A stretch of 64,000 bases of DNA from Nitrospira sp. (GTDB lineage: Bacteria; Nitrospirota; Nitrospiria; Nitrospirales; Nitrospiraceae). Each line of letters opens with the position of its first letter. The first letter of the stretch is position 1. The notes beneath the pieces are model-generated. The model saw nothing but the letters and a program-made list of their open reading frames with translations, was not told the origin of the DNA and made no database searches. The DNA lies in the NCBI GenBank assembly GCA_018242725.1, contig JAFEBI010000019.1, positions 29,071 to 93,070 of the forward strand, in the 5' to 3' direction. The position numbers and the translations under genes were made by a program. Shown piece after piece: positions 29,613-37,825 of this stretch.

Positions 29613-31379
29613 GTGGACTACCAGGTCTCCGCGCGAAAATATCGACCCGGCACCTTTGACGATGTGATCGGGCAGTCTCACGTGGTTCAGACGCTCATGA
29701 ACGCGGTCTCCACCAAACGTGTGGCGCATGCGTATCTGTTTTCCGGCACACGAGGCGTCGGGAAAACGACCGTGGCGCGAATCTTTGCCAAAGCCCTCAA
29801 TTGCGCACAAGGACCCACTAGTCGCCCCTGTGACACCTGTGAGAATTGCCGTGAAATCGCGCTAGGAAGTTCGGTGGATGTCATCGAAATCGACGGCGCG
29901 TCCAACACCAGCGTGGATGATGTACGGGAGATCCGCGAGAACGTGAAATTCGCGCCGTTTCGTGGTCACTTCCGGGTCTATATTATCGATGAAGTCCATA
30001 TGCTCTCCAATTCCGCCTTCAATGCCTTGCTGAAGACGCTCGAGGAACCACCGGCTCACGCCGTGTTCATTTTTGCGACAACAGAAATCCACAAAATTCC
30101 CGTGACGATCCTCTCGCGGTGCCAGCATTACAATTTTCGTCGAATTGCCAGGTCCGAAATCATTCAACGACTTCAACACGTGGCAGCCCAAGATCAGTTG
30201 ACAGTGGAAGAACGAAGCTTCCTGGCCCTGGCTCGTGCCAGTGAAGGCAGTATGCGCGATGCCTTGAGCTTGCTGGATCAAGCAATTGCCTACAGCGGTA
30301 AGGCCATCAGCCACGCGGATCTCGAACTGCTGTTGGGAGCCGTCCCTCAGGAACTGGTACAGGAGCTCATTCGAGCCATTTTGACCCAAAACAGCCCTGC
30401 GGCTCTCAGCAGCTTGGCAAGCCTGCTCGATAGGGGACATGACTTGCGGGCGTTCTGCGCGGACGTTGTGGAACATATCCGCAATCTGCTCGTGGCATCA
30501 GTTGTTCCCAGCGCGACCGAGCTCAGGAGTTTGATTGAAACCTCGGAAGAAGATCTCAATCAGCTTTCGTTGGATGCCAAGGCGGTGACACCAGAACAAC
30601 TCCAAGAACTACTGGCCATCTTCATTCAAGCAGAAGATTCCTTACGATTCAGCACCCACCCCCGTTTTGTGATGGAGACCGCGGCAGTACGGGCGACACG
30701 ATTGTTGCGCCCACGCCCGAGTGACTCCCTTTCTCCCCAACCGACATCCCCGCCCTCAAGCCACAAACCGTTGGCCGACTCAGAAGGACACAAAACCACA
30801 CCATCTGCTTTACCAATCCCGAAGCCAGCTAACCAGCCTCCTCCTTTCAAGGCCAGCAAGGTTGAGCGACCAATACCTTCGCCTGATTCTTCCCCGAAAC
30901 CTACCGTTGATCCAACGGCTGTCTCCCCAGCCACCGAACCAACTCCGCTTTCTCCTCAACTATCAACATTGCGGTGGGAATTGGTCCAAGAAGAGATTGC
31001 CGCGTCGTTTCCAAACATTGCCCCGTTCCTTGAGGCCGGTCGCTTCGTTGGATTAGAAGGCGGTGTTGTCACGATCGGATTTGCCAAACAGGCCACAGTG
31101 GCCAGAGCTCGACTCGAGAAGGAAGAGAATACCAAGGTGATCTCACAGTTATGTGAGCGGCAGGTGGGACCGCCCATCCGTGTCCGCATTATCGAATTGA
31201 CGGAGACGCACCCCCAAGGACCGACGATGGCCCAAGCACGGGCGGCCAAGGAACAAGAGCATCGGGCGGCGCTATTTCAGCAGGCGAAGACGAATCCGAC
31301 GGTGAAGCAAGCGCTCGAGATATTCGGCGTGGAATTAGCAGAGGTCCGCACCATCTCCCAACAGGAGGCAAACGAATGA
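29613..31379 (+). CDS. dnaX: DNA polymerase III subunit gamma/tau (588 aa)
   Basis: The clamp-loader ATPase. YQVSARKYRPGTFDDVIGQ opens the AAA+ domain, with Walker A GTRGVGKTTVARIFAK, the four-cysteine zinc module (CAQGPTSRPCDTCENC), Walker B IIDEVHMLS and sensor ATTEIHKIP. A clamp-loader domain III is followed by a Pro/Ser-rich linker (about 375-460) and a C-terminal domain that should bind the polymerase. The GTG at 29613 is chosen because the family starts directly before YQV; a TTG at 29574 in the same frame is an alternative. Its stop overlaps ybaB (ATGA). No clear slippery heptamer for making gamma was noticed. Confidence 0.94.
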   Translation: MDYQVSARKYRPGTFDDVIGQSHVVQTLMNAVSTKRVAHAYLFSGTRGVGKTTVARIFAKALNCAQGPTSRPCDTCENCREIALGSSVDVIEIDGASNTSVDDVREIRENVKFAPFRGHFRVYIIDEVHMLSNSAFNALLKTLEEPPAHAVFIFATTEIHKIPVTILSRCQHYNFRRIARSEIIQRLQHVAAQDQLTVEERSFLALARASEGSMRDALSLLDQAIAYSGKAISHADLELLLGAVPQELVQELIRAILTQNSPAALSSLASLLDRGHDLRAFCADVVEHIRNLLVASVVPSATELRSLIETSEEDLNQLSLDAKAVTPEQLQELLAIFIQAEDSLRFSTHPRFVMETAAVRATRLLRPRPSDSLSPQPTSPPSSHKPLADSEGHKTTPSALPIPKPANQPPPFKASKVERPIPSPDSSPKPTVDPTAVSPATEPTPLSPQLSTLRWELVQEEIAASFPNIAPFLEAGRFVGLEGGVVTIGFAKQATVARARLEKEENTKVISQLCERQVGPPIRVRIIELTETHPQGPTMAQARAAKEQEHRAALFQQAKTNPTVKQALEIFGVELAEVRTISQQEANE

Positions 31380-31699
31380 AGAATCCCTTCGGCAATATGA
31401 ACAACATTCTCAAACAAGCTCAGGCCATGCAAGAGCAGATGGCTAAAATCCAAGAACAGGCGGCGTCCAAAACCGCCAGTGGAACAGCGGGCGGTGGGAT
31501 TGTTACCGTCACAGCGAATGGGGCCATGCAGGTCGTCAGCGTGACCATCGACCCGGAGATCGTCAAGAGTGGTGATGTCGACATGCTTCAGGATCTGGTC
31601 GTGGCCGCCACGAACGAGGCGCTCCGTAAAGCCAAGGAACTGATGGAAGGCGAGATGAAAGCCTTGACGGGCGGGATGAAGATCCCAGGTCTGTTCTAG
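31376..31699 (+). CDS. ybaB: YbaB/EbfC nucleoid-associated protein (107 aa)
   Basis: A small DNA-binding protein of the YbaB/EbfC family. The N-terminal helix (LKQAQAMQEQMAKIQEQAA) and the core VTVTANGAMQVVSVTIDPEI followed by LQDLVVAATNEALRKAK are diagnostic. It overlaps dnaX by 4 nt and precedes recR by 2 bases, the conserved dnaX-ybaB-recR order. Confidence 0.95.
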   Translation: MKNPFGNMNNILKQAQAMQEQMAKIQEQAASKTASGTAGGGIVTVTANGAMQVVSVTIDPEIVKSGDVDMLQDLVVAATNEALRKAKELMEGEMKALTGGMKIPGLF

Positions 31700-31701
31700 C
31701 G

Positions 31702-32304
31702 ATGGCCGTCGATCAGCAGGGCCTGCTGGCAAGACTCATCAAAGAATTGGTCCGCCTCCCCGGGATTGGTCACAAGAGCGCGCAACGGCTGGCTTTTCAT
31801 CTCATGAAGATGGAGCGGGAGGACGCCTTACGGCTTGCCGATGCCATACGAGCAGTAAAAGATGGGCTGGCGTTTTGCAGCCAATGCCGAAATATCGCGG
31901 AAGGGGAGTTGTGCGAGTTTTGTCGTGACCCAAAACGCGATCGCAGCAAGATTTTCGTGGTTGAGGAACCCAGTACCCTCTACGCCGTTGAACGAGCCGG
32001 GGCCTATCGAGGGCTCTATCATGTCTTATTAGGAGCACTCTCTCCGTTGGATGGTGTAGGCCCTGGAGACATCCGAGCCGAGGAACTCATTGAGCGGGTC
32101 AAACTTGGCGGGGTCGAAGAAATCATCCTGGCAACGAATCCCACTATTGAGGGAGAGGCCACAGCCATCTATCTCACTCGAATGCTCAAGCCGTTCGGCG
32201 TCCGCGTGTCTCGTATCGCCTATGGTATTCCGGTCGGTATGGATATTGAGTACGCCGACGAAGTGACCCTGCTGAAATCGATCGAGGGACGGCGAGATTT
32301 GTAG
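31702..32304 (+). CDS. recR: Recombination mediator RecR (200 aa)
   Basis: Works with RecF and RecO to load RecA on gapped DNA. An N-terminal HhH region (RLPGIGHKSAQRLAFHLM), the C4 zinc finger (CSQCRNIAEGELCEFC), the Toprim domain (IFVVEEPSTLYAVERAG) and the C-terminal Walker-B-like part (SRIAYGIPVGMDIEYAD) are all present. Full length. Last gene of the dnaX operon. Confidence 0.96.
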   Translation: MAVDQQGLLARLIKELVRLPGIGHKSAQRLAFHLMKMEREDALRLADAIRAVKDGLAFCSQCRNIAEGELCEFCRDPKRDRSKIFVVEEPSTLYAVERAGAYRGLYHVLLGALSPLDGVGPGDIRAEELIERVKLGGVEEIILATNPTIEGEATAIYLTRMLKPFGVRVSRIAYGIPVGMDIEYADEVTLLKSIEGRRDL

Positions 32305-32343
32305 CCTTTGGATACCTTACCACCCCTCGTTGACCCCCTCTCA

Positions 32344-32374
32344 TTGAGATTGATATAGTTTCCGTATATATCAA
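32344..32374 (+). promoter_or_regulatory. Promoter candidate with overlapping inverted repeat, upstream of the DksA-like gene
   Basis: TTGAGA (32344-32349), 17-base spacer, TATATC (32367-32372). A perfect 8-bp inverted repeat TTGATATA (32350-32357) / TATATCAA (32367-32374) covers the spacer and -10, as an operator would. It lies 33 bases before the ATG at 32407. Confidence 0.45.
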
Positions 32375-32406
32375 TACATCCAATCATCCCAGAGCGAGCC
32401 CTGGTC

Positions 32407-32820
32407 ATGAAAACACCTCCCTCAAAGAAGCAACCTGCTTCGGCCACGCATCAAACAGCTGGTTCCGCGAACGCCAAGTATCCCGACATCCGTCAGGACC
32501 TTGAGCGCCAACGAGCGGCCATCCTGAGTGAGACGGGTGAAGTGCTGACACACCGCGAGAACCCCGAAGCATTTCCCGATGTCAGCGATCAAGCCTCCGC
32601 CGAGGTTGATCAGGGCTTCTCAATGCGCATTCGCGATCGGGAACGGAAGTTGTTAAAGAAGATCGACGAAGCACTCGAGAGGATGAATACCGAGACCTAT
32701 GGAATTTGCGAAAAGTGCGGTGGAGAGATTCCGTACAAGCGGCTCAAAGCTCGTCCGGTCACCACCTTGTGCATCGAGTGCAAAACCCTACAGGAACAGG
32801 AAGAACACGCTCGAAGCTGA
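32407..32820 (+). CDS. DksA/TraR-type zinc-finger protein (137 aa)
   Basis: A DksA-family protein expected to bind RNA polymerase in the secondary channel and modulate transcription with ppGpp. A basic N-terminal tail is followed by a coiled coil with the tip motif DVSDQA (DxxDxA, required for DksA activity) and the C4 zinc finger CEKCGGEIPYKRLKA...CIEC. All four cysteines are present. Slightly shorter than E. coli DksA. Whether it is the main DksA or a paralogue is not decidable from the window. Confidence 0.88.
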   Translation: MKTPPSKKQPASATHQTAGSANAKYPDIRQDLERQRAAILSETGEVLTHRENPEAFPDVSDQASAEVDQGFSMRIRDRERKLLKKIDEALERMNTETYGICEKCGGEIPYKRLKARPVTTLCIECKTLQEQEEHARS

Positions 32821-32896
32821 GCTCGTTGTCTTTCCCCTCCTCGGAGCCGACAACCCGTTCCGTAACCTCTGAAGCTGCTCGTCAGTAGAAACCCCT

Positions 32897-34078
32897 CTAC
32901 CGCTTCAAGGCCTTGATGCGTTCTTTAGCATGGACGATCCGGTCCGCTTCCTCTGGAATGCCTTCGACGATCGCAACATAGGTTTCGTATTCCGAGAGTG
33001 CACGTTTGGAATTCGTTGCCTCAGAAGCCTCGGCCAGGTTGTAGCGGGCCAGCGCATAGTTGGGACGCAGGACGATCGCGCGCTCAAACGAATTCACTCC
33101 GGCGACCTTGTCGCCAAGTTTGACCTGGACCGTGCCCAGGTTATTCAGCACCTCCGGAACATTTGGCCTGAGCTTGAGCGACTGGAGCAACTCGGCTTTC
33201 GCCTGTTCCACCTGCCCCTTAATCAGCAAGGCCACGCCTAGTTTATGATGGGCTTCAGCCTGCCAGACCTTGTTCGTGAACCCACTCCCAATGGCTCGCT
33301 GGTAAGCATCCGCGGCAATGTCATAATTCTTCTCACCACAATAGGCAAGCTGCGCAGTTTGCCCCCGTGCGAATTGCTGCAACGAGGGAAACGGTTCCTT
33401 GTCCTCGGTCCCCTGACTCTCCATCGTCTGGCCTCCGATACCCCCAGCCGGATGACGAAGTCGGTCTAGAAATTCTCGTCGGTAGGGGGAAAAGAGTCGC
33501 ACATAGGGATCAATGGTAAAGGAGGCTTGGAGCAGGATCAGACGGTCGCGCAATCCAGTGACGAGATATTGCGTAGTGCTTTTTTCATCACCGGTCTCCA
33601 GAAGCGAGCTGCTCTCCATGTTCGTTCGTGTTTCCAATTGGGCTACGTTCAAATAGAACTCAAGGGCAGGTTTCAACCGGGAGAGCGTATCACGCAGCAC
33701 CGAGTAGGGAGCCAAGTCGAGGCCTCGAGGAAACGTAAAGAGCGCCCCGACCAACACACCATCCTCGTCGAAAAAATAGGATTCGTCTCCGTGCGAGGCA
33801 CTGCGCTCCCCGACAACGGTGAACTCCTGCCCACTCCCCCAAGCGTTCGATGTCGGATTCACAGAGGGATGCTTGCTCAAGAAGTCCGCCTTGCGCTCAC
33901 AGAGGGCAGTCGAGGCCAAGAGTACAAGATCGCTCTTGGAGGGGGGGAGCGGAGGCCGTACAGGCGCATTGGATCCCGCGCATCCCATGGTGAGCCCCAT
34001 TGGCACGAGCAGGCCGGCCAAGAACCAGTATCGGATCGACCTCAAGAAGCGACGACGCATCAAGCAAAACAATAGCAC
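32897..34078 (-). CDS. TPR-containing lipoprotein (up to 393 aa)
   Basis: The N-terminus is basic and hydrophobic (YWFLAGLLVPMGLTMGC) with a lipobox-like LTMGC at about residue 33, so an envelope lipoprotein is likely. The middle part is unrecognised. From about residue 255 on there are three to four tetratricopeptide repeats (EAHHKLGVALLIKGQVEQAK, PEVLNNLGTVQVKLGDKVAG, ALARYNLAEASEATN), suggesting a scaffold role. An inner ATG 18 bases downstream (MRRRFLRS) may be the true start. Confidence 0.75.
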   Translation of the reverse strand: MLLFCLMRRRFLRSIRYWFLAGLLVPMGLTMGCAGSNAPVRPPLPPSKSDLVLLASTALCERKADFLSKHPSVNPTSNAWGSGQEFTVVGERSASHGDESYFFDEDGVLVGALFTFPRGLDLAPYSVLRDTLSRLKPALEFYLNVAQLETRTNMESSSLLETGDEKSTTQYLVTGLRDRLILLQASFTIDPYVRLFSPYRREFLDRLRHPAGGIGGQTMESQGTEDKEPFPSLQQFARGQTAQLAYCGEKNYDIAADAYQRAIGSGFTNKVWQAEAHHKLGVALLIKGQVEQAKAELLQSLKLRPNVPEVLNNLGTVQVKLGDKVAGVNSFERAIVLRPNYALARYNLAEASEATNSKRALSEYETYVAIVEGIPEEADRIVHAKERIKALKR

Positions 34079-34106
34079 GATTTGAAGAGAGGCGAGCGAT
34101 GTAGGG

Positions 34107-34142
34107 ACAAAAAAGCCCGCTCTTCATACGAAGAGCGGGCTT
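34107..34142 (-). terminator. Rho-independent terminator
   Basis: A 13-bp perfect stem, AAGCCCGCTCTTC (34113-34125) with GAAGAGCGGGCTT (34130-34142), with a 4-base loop. On the minus strand it is followed by a run of T (complement of 34107-34114), 28 bases after the stop of the small lipoprotein gene. It would also separate that gene from the TPR lipoprotein. Confidence 0.88.
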
Positions 34143-34169
34143 CATCCTTATAGGATCAGATACCCCGAC

Positions 34170-34511
34170 CTACTGGCGTTGGGCATCCAACATACTATCT
34201 TCGGCAGTATACCCAAGGAGATAAGGAGAGTTGCCGCCGATCGTATACATTGGGCGATTGATCCCGTAATCAAAGGCGTGGCCGATCGGATGCCCAATGA
34301 AGCCCAGCCACCGAAGCGGATGGTCATTGACGGCTGATCCCGCAGCTGGGGTGGAATAGACCAGGGCGGTGCTGTCCAGAATATTATAAATACTCGTCGG
34401 GGGAGTGTATTCTCTACCATTCGCTCCGACACTCTGTTGGTGTGTCGTACTGCAACCGGTTGCCATCAACAGCAGCGTGAGGACTCCGATACCCGTCACA
34501 GTTCCTCTCAT
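34170..34511 (-). CDS. Small lipoprotein (113 aa), function unknown
   Basis: The ATG at 34509-34511 lies behind GAGGTC and gives a clean lipoprotein signal (MRGTVTGIGVLTLLLMATGC, cysteine at residue 20). A longer frame upstream adds an unlikely leader. The mature part is short, with DHPLRWLGFIGHPIGHAFDYG and NSPYLLGYTAEDSM. Probably anchored in the outer membrane. A strong terminator follows, so it is transcribed alone. I do not recognise the family. Confidence 0.75.
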   Translation of the reverse strand: MRGTVTGIGVLTLLLMATGCSTTHQQSVGANGREYTPPTSIYNILDSTALVYSTPAAGSAVNDHPLRWLGFIGHPIGHAFDYGINRPMYTIGGNSPYLLGYTAEDSMLDAQRQ

Positions 34512-34688
34512 AACATGACCTCGCTTGTTTCGATGCCTCGTACTGGAATCTCGAACCAGACACGCCACAAAAGACAATGTGAAGTCTAGCTGACAACCCG
34601 GTTTCTGTCCAGGAATCGAGGGGTTTGGCAGGCAGCAGCTTACAGCGGTGCTGACATAGTGGAAAGATGGCTCTGGACGTGGCGAAGA

Positions 34689-34763
34689 TGGTGGGCGATA
34701 CAGGTATCGAACCTGTGGCCTCTTCCGTGTGAAGGAAGCGCTCTACCACTGAGCTAATCGCCC
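34689..34763 (-). tRNA. tRNA-Val (anticodon CAC)
   Basis: 75 nt on the minus strand with encoded CCA. Acceptor GGGCGAT/ATCGCCC, D-arm TTAGCTCAGTGGTAGAGC, anticodon stem CTTCC/GGAAG with loop TTCACAC (anticodon CAC), T-arm CAGGTTCGATACCTG. Confidence 0.95.
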
Positions 34764-34969
34764 AAACCTCAAGAAGGGGTCGAAACGAGGCCAAACATTA
34801 GCACTGCGCCTTGGGAGCAGTCAACGCGGACGATATACCGCCCCAACCATCGACCGGCTCATCGAACTGCTTACAGGGTTGCGGGCATGACCCAGCTCCA
34901 TGGCTTTTGAAAGACGACATGGGCCTGCCGGAATCGGAGGCAAAGGGTCAAAGGACAAAGAGCAAAGGG

Positions 34970-37594
34970 TTACGGAAGGTCCTGGACGAGACGAAAACCA
35001 ATGTCGTTGAACCGAGTGTCAGCGAAGTTCCAGTTCCGGTTTGAAGCACGCAAGTTCACCGGTTTGATGTACCAAGAACCGCCACGGAGCACGCGCCGGG
35101 CGCCTTTCTTGTTGATCTGCAGAGCCTCCGGTTGTTCAGGATTCTCGTACCCATTCTGGCACCATTCCCAGACATTTCCCGCCATATCCAGCACGCCCTG
35201 CCGCGTGGAAGCAAGTGGATACATCCCCACAGCGGTCGTCCGATGCAATCTGCTCTCGACGCCATTACAACAGGAGTCATCCCATCTGCCTCCCCAGGGA
35301 TACTGACGCATCGGATCTCCGCTTGTCGCTGCCTGCTGCCATTCCCATTCCGTGGGAAGACGAACACTGGTCCCCATCTTGGCGCCGAGCCAACGGCAAA
35401 AGGCAACCGCTTCAAACCAGGACACCGTTTCACGAGGAGCGTTGGCGTCCGACCATTCTGGCTGATCGACCGCATCACACTGTGCAATGTTCCTCCACCA
35501 TTTCGTGTTTCTATACCCGTCCCCTGCTGATAGAAACGCCTCGAACTGCGCATTCGTCACTGGGTATTTAGCGATCTTGAAGGGTTGCACCTGAAACACA
35601 TGGTCGACGTCATCCAATGTGATGGGGCCTCCCGGGATATCGATCCACACGATGTCGGGCATACCATTTTTCACGCCGACGCCGGGCCTCGTGTCTCCAA
35701 ACTCCGCCAACTTCTGGCCGATCAGTAGCCGCTCGACATGCGCGAGGCCATCGACACTCAATTTTTCAATCAGCACTTGTTGTGGTCTCAGAAATCGTTC
35801 CAACTCTGCGGAAGGAGTCTTGCCAAACCGTTCGATCGCCGTGAACACGTTCCTCGCGCGTGAGCCAAGCCACAATTCCTGTGAATTGTCTCCGTCCTTC
35901 TGCCACCTCCGTGCCTCTTCTTCAGCATGATCAATCTCGCGTAAGGCTTCTCCACTCTTCTCAATCCAACTGGTGAGTGTCGACCAGGACGTGAACAACT
36001 TTTCATGAGCGACTTCCACCACTCCCTCTTGTCCGGTACCGTTCGTGACCAAGACACGGCACTCCGAACCGGCCAATGCCTCAATGAGCTGCACGGCAGC
36101 CGGATTCGAACTGAACGTGGACACAACTGTGCGACGCCTGGTCGGCGGGCGCTCCCGATCAAGATGTACAAGTTCCGCAAAGACGCGGTCGAAGGCCCCG
36201 CGCACGTCTTCGTCTAAACCGGACAAGACTTCATTGGCCTTCGTCGCGATCGCGCCAACCACACCACCGATCGTCTCATAGGCCTCCACGGTAAATGTCC
36301 GGCTCGCTCGCCGCTCAAAGAGCTGCTTGAGCGCATACTCAACAAGCGCCAAGTTCCCCGGCTCTTGCCCAGTGTCTTGCAAGATCCGCTCGACGAGCCC
36401 CGACTCAAACGTATATCCGGTGGCCTCAGCCGGCTTCTCGATCATGTCCTGCAACATCCGTGGCGACACAGGGCCGAGGTGATAGCGGTAGGGGCTGTTC
36501 AAAAGATTGAGCGTGGAGTCATAGACTTCCAATTTGCCAAGGAATTCGCTGCGGATCGTGGCCACGACTCTAAGCCGGTTCGTGGTATCCCTCGCCGTGC
36601 CGATCAACAACTCAAGAAAGCGTTGAATGTCCGCCTCTTGGAAGCCGCTCGTGAACAACTCCTCAAATTGATCGACGAACAGGATCAATTCTTCGCCTTG
36701 GCTGAGCTGTCGGGAAAGCAGATCACGAAGCATGCCGGCCTCCGTCACTTTCGGACGAGTCACTAACTCAAACGCGCCTTTCAGTCCGCGGGCGACTGCG
36801 TCCCAGGGAGTATCGCCGTCGCTGGGCTGAATCCGCTGCCACTTCCACCGAGAGCTTCCCGGCAATCGTCCGTCTTTAAGCACAGCCTTCCAGACTCCCG
36901 CCGCTACCACGGAGGATTTTCCGGAGCCTGATGCACCAATGACGAGCAGCACGCGGCCGCCCGACTCGCTCATCTTGCCGACGAGTTCATCCACTTCACG
37001 ATTGCGCCCTAAGAACAAGGGCGCATACTCAGGGGTAAACCACTCCAAACCGCGATAGGGCGATTTGCCGTCCGGCCAGTCGAGTCGCACGGGTTTTTCC
37101 GACTCAGGCCGACCCGGTCTTTTCTTTGCCAGCCAACGACCCAACGCACCGGTCATGTCGATTGAGCGAGGATCTAGCGAGAACGATTCGACTCCATGAC
37201 GTTTTCTAAGCTGCTCTCGCCAGATTCGCGCCTCTGGGTCCTTGTCTAATTCATCGAACTTCCTTGGCCAGGCCGCATCCTCGGCAAGCACAAACGGGAG
37301 AATATCAATCCCTTGTTTCACCGCCCTGTCATATTCCATTTGGGTAATGCTGCGAGTCTCTCCATCTGGCACGAATCCACGTCGGAAGGCGACCAGCACC
37401 ACACAGAGGTCGCAGCCATTGAGGCGATCTTGAGAAAACTGTTTGGGCTCATCGCTGTCTGCTGTCCAGTTTTCCATCGGATCGACAGAGAGCCCCGCAT
37501 TGCGCAGCGAATTGATCACATGCGCACGATGATCTTTGAGGTCGATGAATGTGGAAGAGACAAAGGCTTGAAGAGGTCTGTCGCTTGAGGCCAT
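34970..37594 (-). CDS. DUF4062 - STAND ATPase - FGE-like fusion protein (874 aa)
   Basis: Three parts. Residues about 8-150 are a DUF4062 domain (LQAFVSSTFIDLKDHRAHV, a TIR-related module of conflict proteins). Residues about 205-560 are a STAND-type NTPase (Walker A VIGASGSGKSSVV near 223, Walker B LILFVDQFEELF near 305, and a winged-helix-like region). Residues about 660-874 form a formylglycine-generating-enzyme/C-type-lectin-like domain (KYPVTNAQFEAFL, RLPTEWEWQQAA, DMAGNVWEWCQNGY, RVLRGGSW). The cysteines that make genuine FGE active are missing after GGSW, so it is probably a binding domain. The ATG at 37594 fits the family start; ATG 37639 (with GGGAG upstream) and 37696 are alternatives. 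A soluble sensor/defence-type role is inferred from architecture only. Confidence 0.85.
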   Translation of the reverse strand: MASSDRPLQAFVSSTFIDLKDHRAHVINSLRNAGLSVDPMENWTADSDEPKQFSQDRLNGCDLCVVLVAFRRGFVPDGETRSITQMEYDRAVKQGIDILPFVLAEDAAWPRKFDELDKDPEARIWREQLRKRHGVESFSLDPRSIDMTGALGRWLAKKRPGRPESEKPVRLDWPDGKSPYRGLEWFTPEYAPLFLGRNREVDELVGKMSESGGRVLLVIGASGSGKSSVVAAGVWKAVLKDGRLPGSSRWKWQRIQPSDGDTPWDAVARGLKGAFELVTRPKVTEAGMLRDLLSRQLSQGEELILFVDQFEELFTSGFQEADIQRFLELLIGTARDTTNRLRVVATIRSEFLGKLEVYDSTLNLLNSPYRYHLGPVSPRMLQDMIEKPAEATGYTFESGLVERILQDTGQEPGNLALVEYALKQLFERRASRTFTVEAYETIGGVVGAIATKANEVLSGLDEDVRGAFDRVFAELVHLDRERPPTRRRTVVSTFSSNPAAVQLIEALAGSECRVLVTNGTGQEGVVEVAHEKLFTSWSTLTSWIEKSGEALREIDHAEEEARRWQKDGDNSQELWLGSRARNVFTAIERFGKTPSAELERFLRPQQVLIEKLSVDGLAHVERLLIGQKLAEFGDTRPGVGVKNGMPDIVWIDIPGGPITLDDVDHVFQVQPFKIAKYPVTNAQFEAFLSAGDGYRNTKWWRNIAQCDAVDQPEWSDANAPRETVSWFEAVAFCRWLGAKMGTSVRLPTEWEWQQAATSGDPMRQYPWGGRWDDSCCNGVESRLHRTTAVGMYPLASTRQGVLDMAGNVWEWCQNGYENPEQPEALQINKKGARRVLRGGSWYIKPVNLRASNRNWNFADTRFNDIGFRLVQDLP

Positions 37595-37679
37595 AAACGT
37601 ACCGAGACGCAGAACAAGGTTAGCTACGTAGGTACGCATTCTACCGTTTCTCCCGACAAAGGCAAGAACCCAGGCATGC

Positions 37680-37730
37680 CTCGAAACTCCGTTCATGGTT
37701 CGACAGGCTCACCACGAACGGAGTTTCGAG
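37680..37730. repeat. REP-like palindromic element upstream of the STAND-FGE gene
   Basis: A perfect 15-bp inverted repeat, CTCGAAACTCCGTTC (37680-37694) and GAACGGAGTTTCGAG (37716-37730), around a loop containing TTCGACAGGCTCA. The same loop core recurs at 57389-57401 next to the other FGE gene. This type of palindrome occurs as dispersed repeats in many bacteria. Confidence 0.75.
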
Positions 37731-37825
37731 ATGCAACAACGGCTCCCCAGCCCTTTTCCTTGACATAGCAAAAAATCGGTTCGTACAATGCCGCTTTACT
37801 CACCGGGTCCAGATGTTTCAATCAC

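Noticed and set aside
29613..31379. Programmed frameshift in dnaX producing a short gamma form
   Set aside because: No A-rich slippery heptamer with a following stem was found at the end of the ATPase part.
34764..37825. DGR template repeat or reverse transcriptase next to the STAND-FGE gene
   Set aside because: Both flanks were read; neither an RT gene nor a second near-identical copy of the 3' segment is present here.
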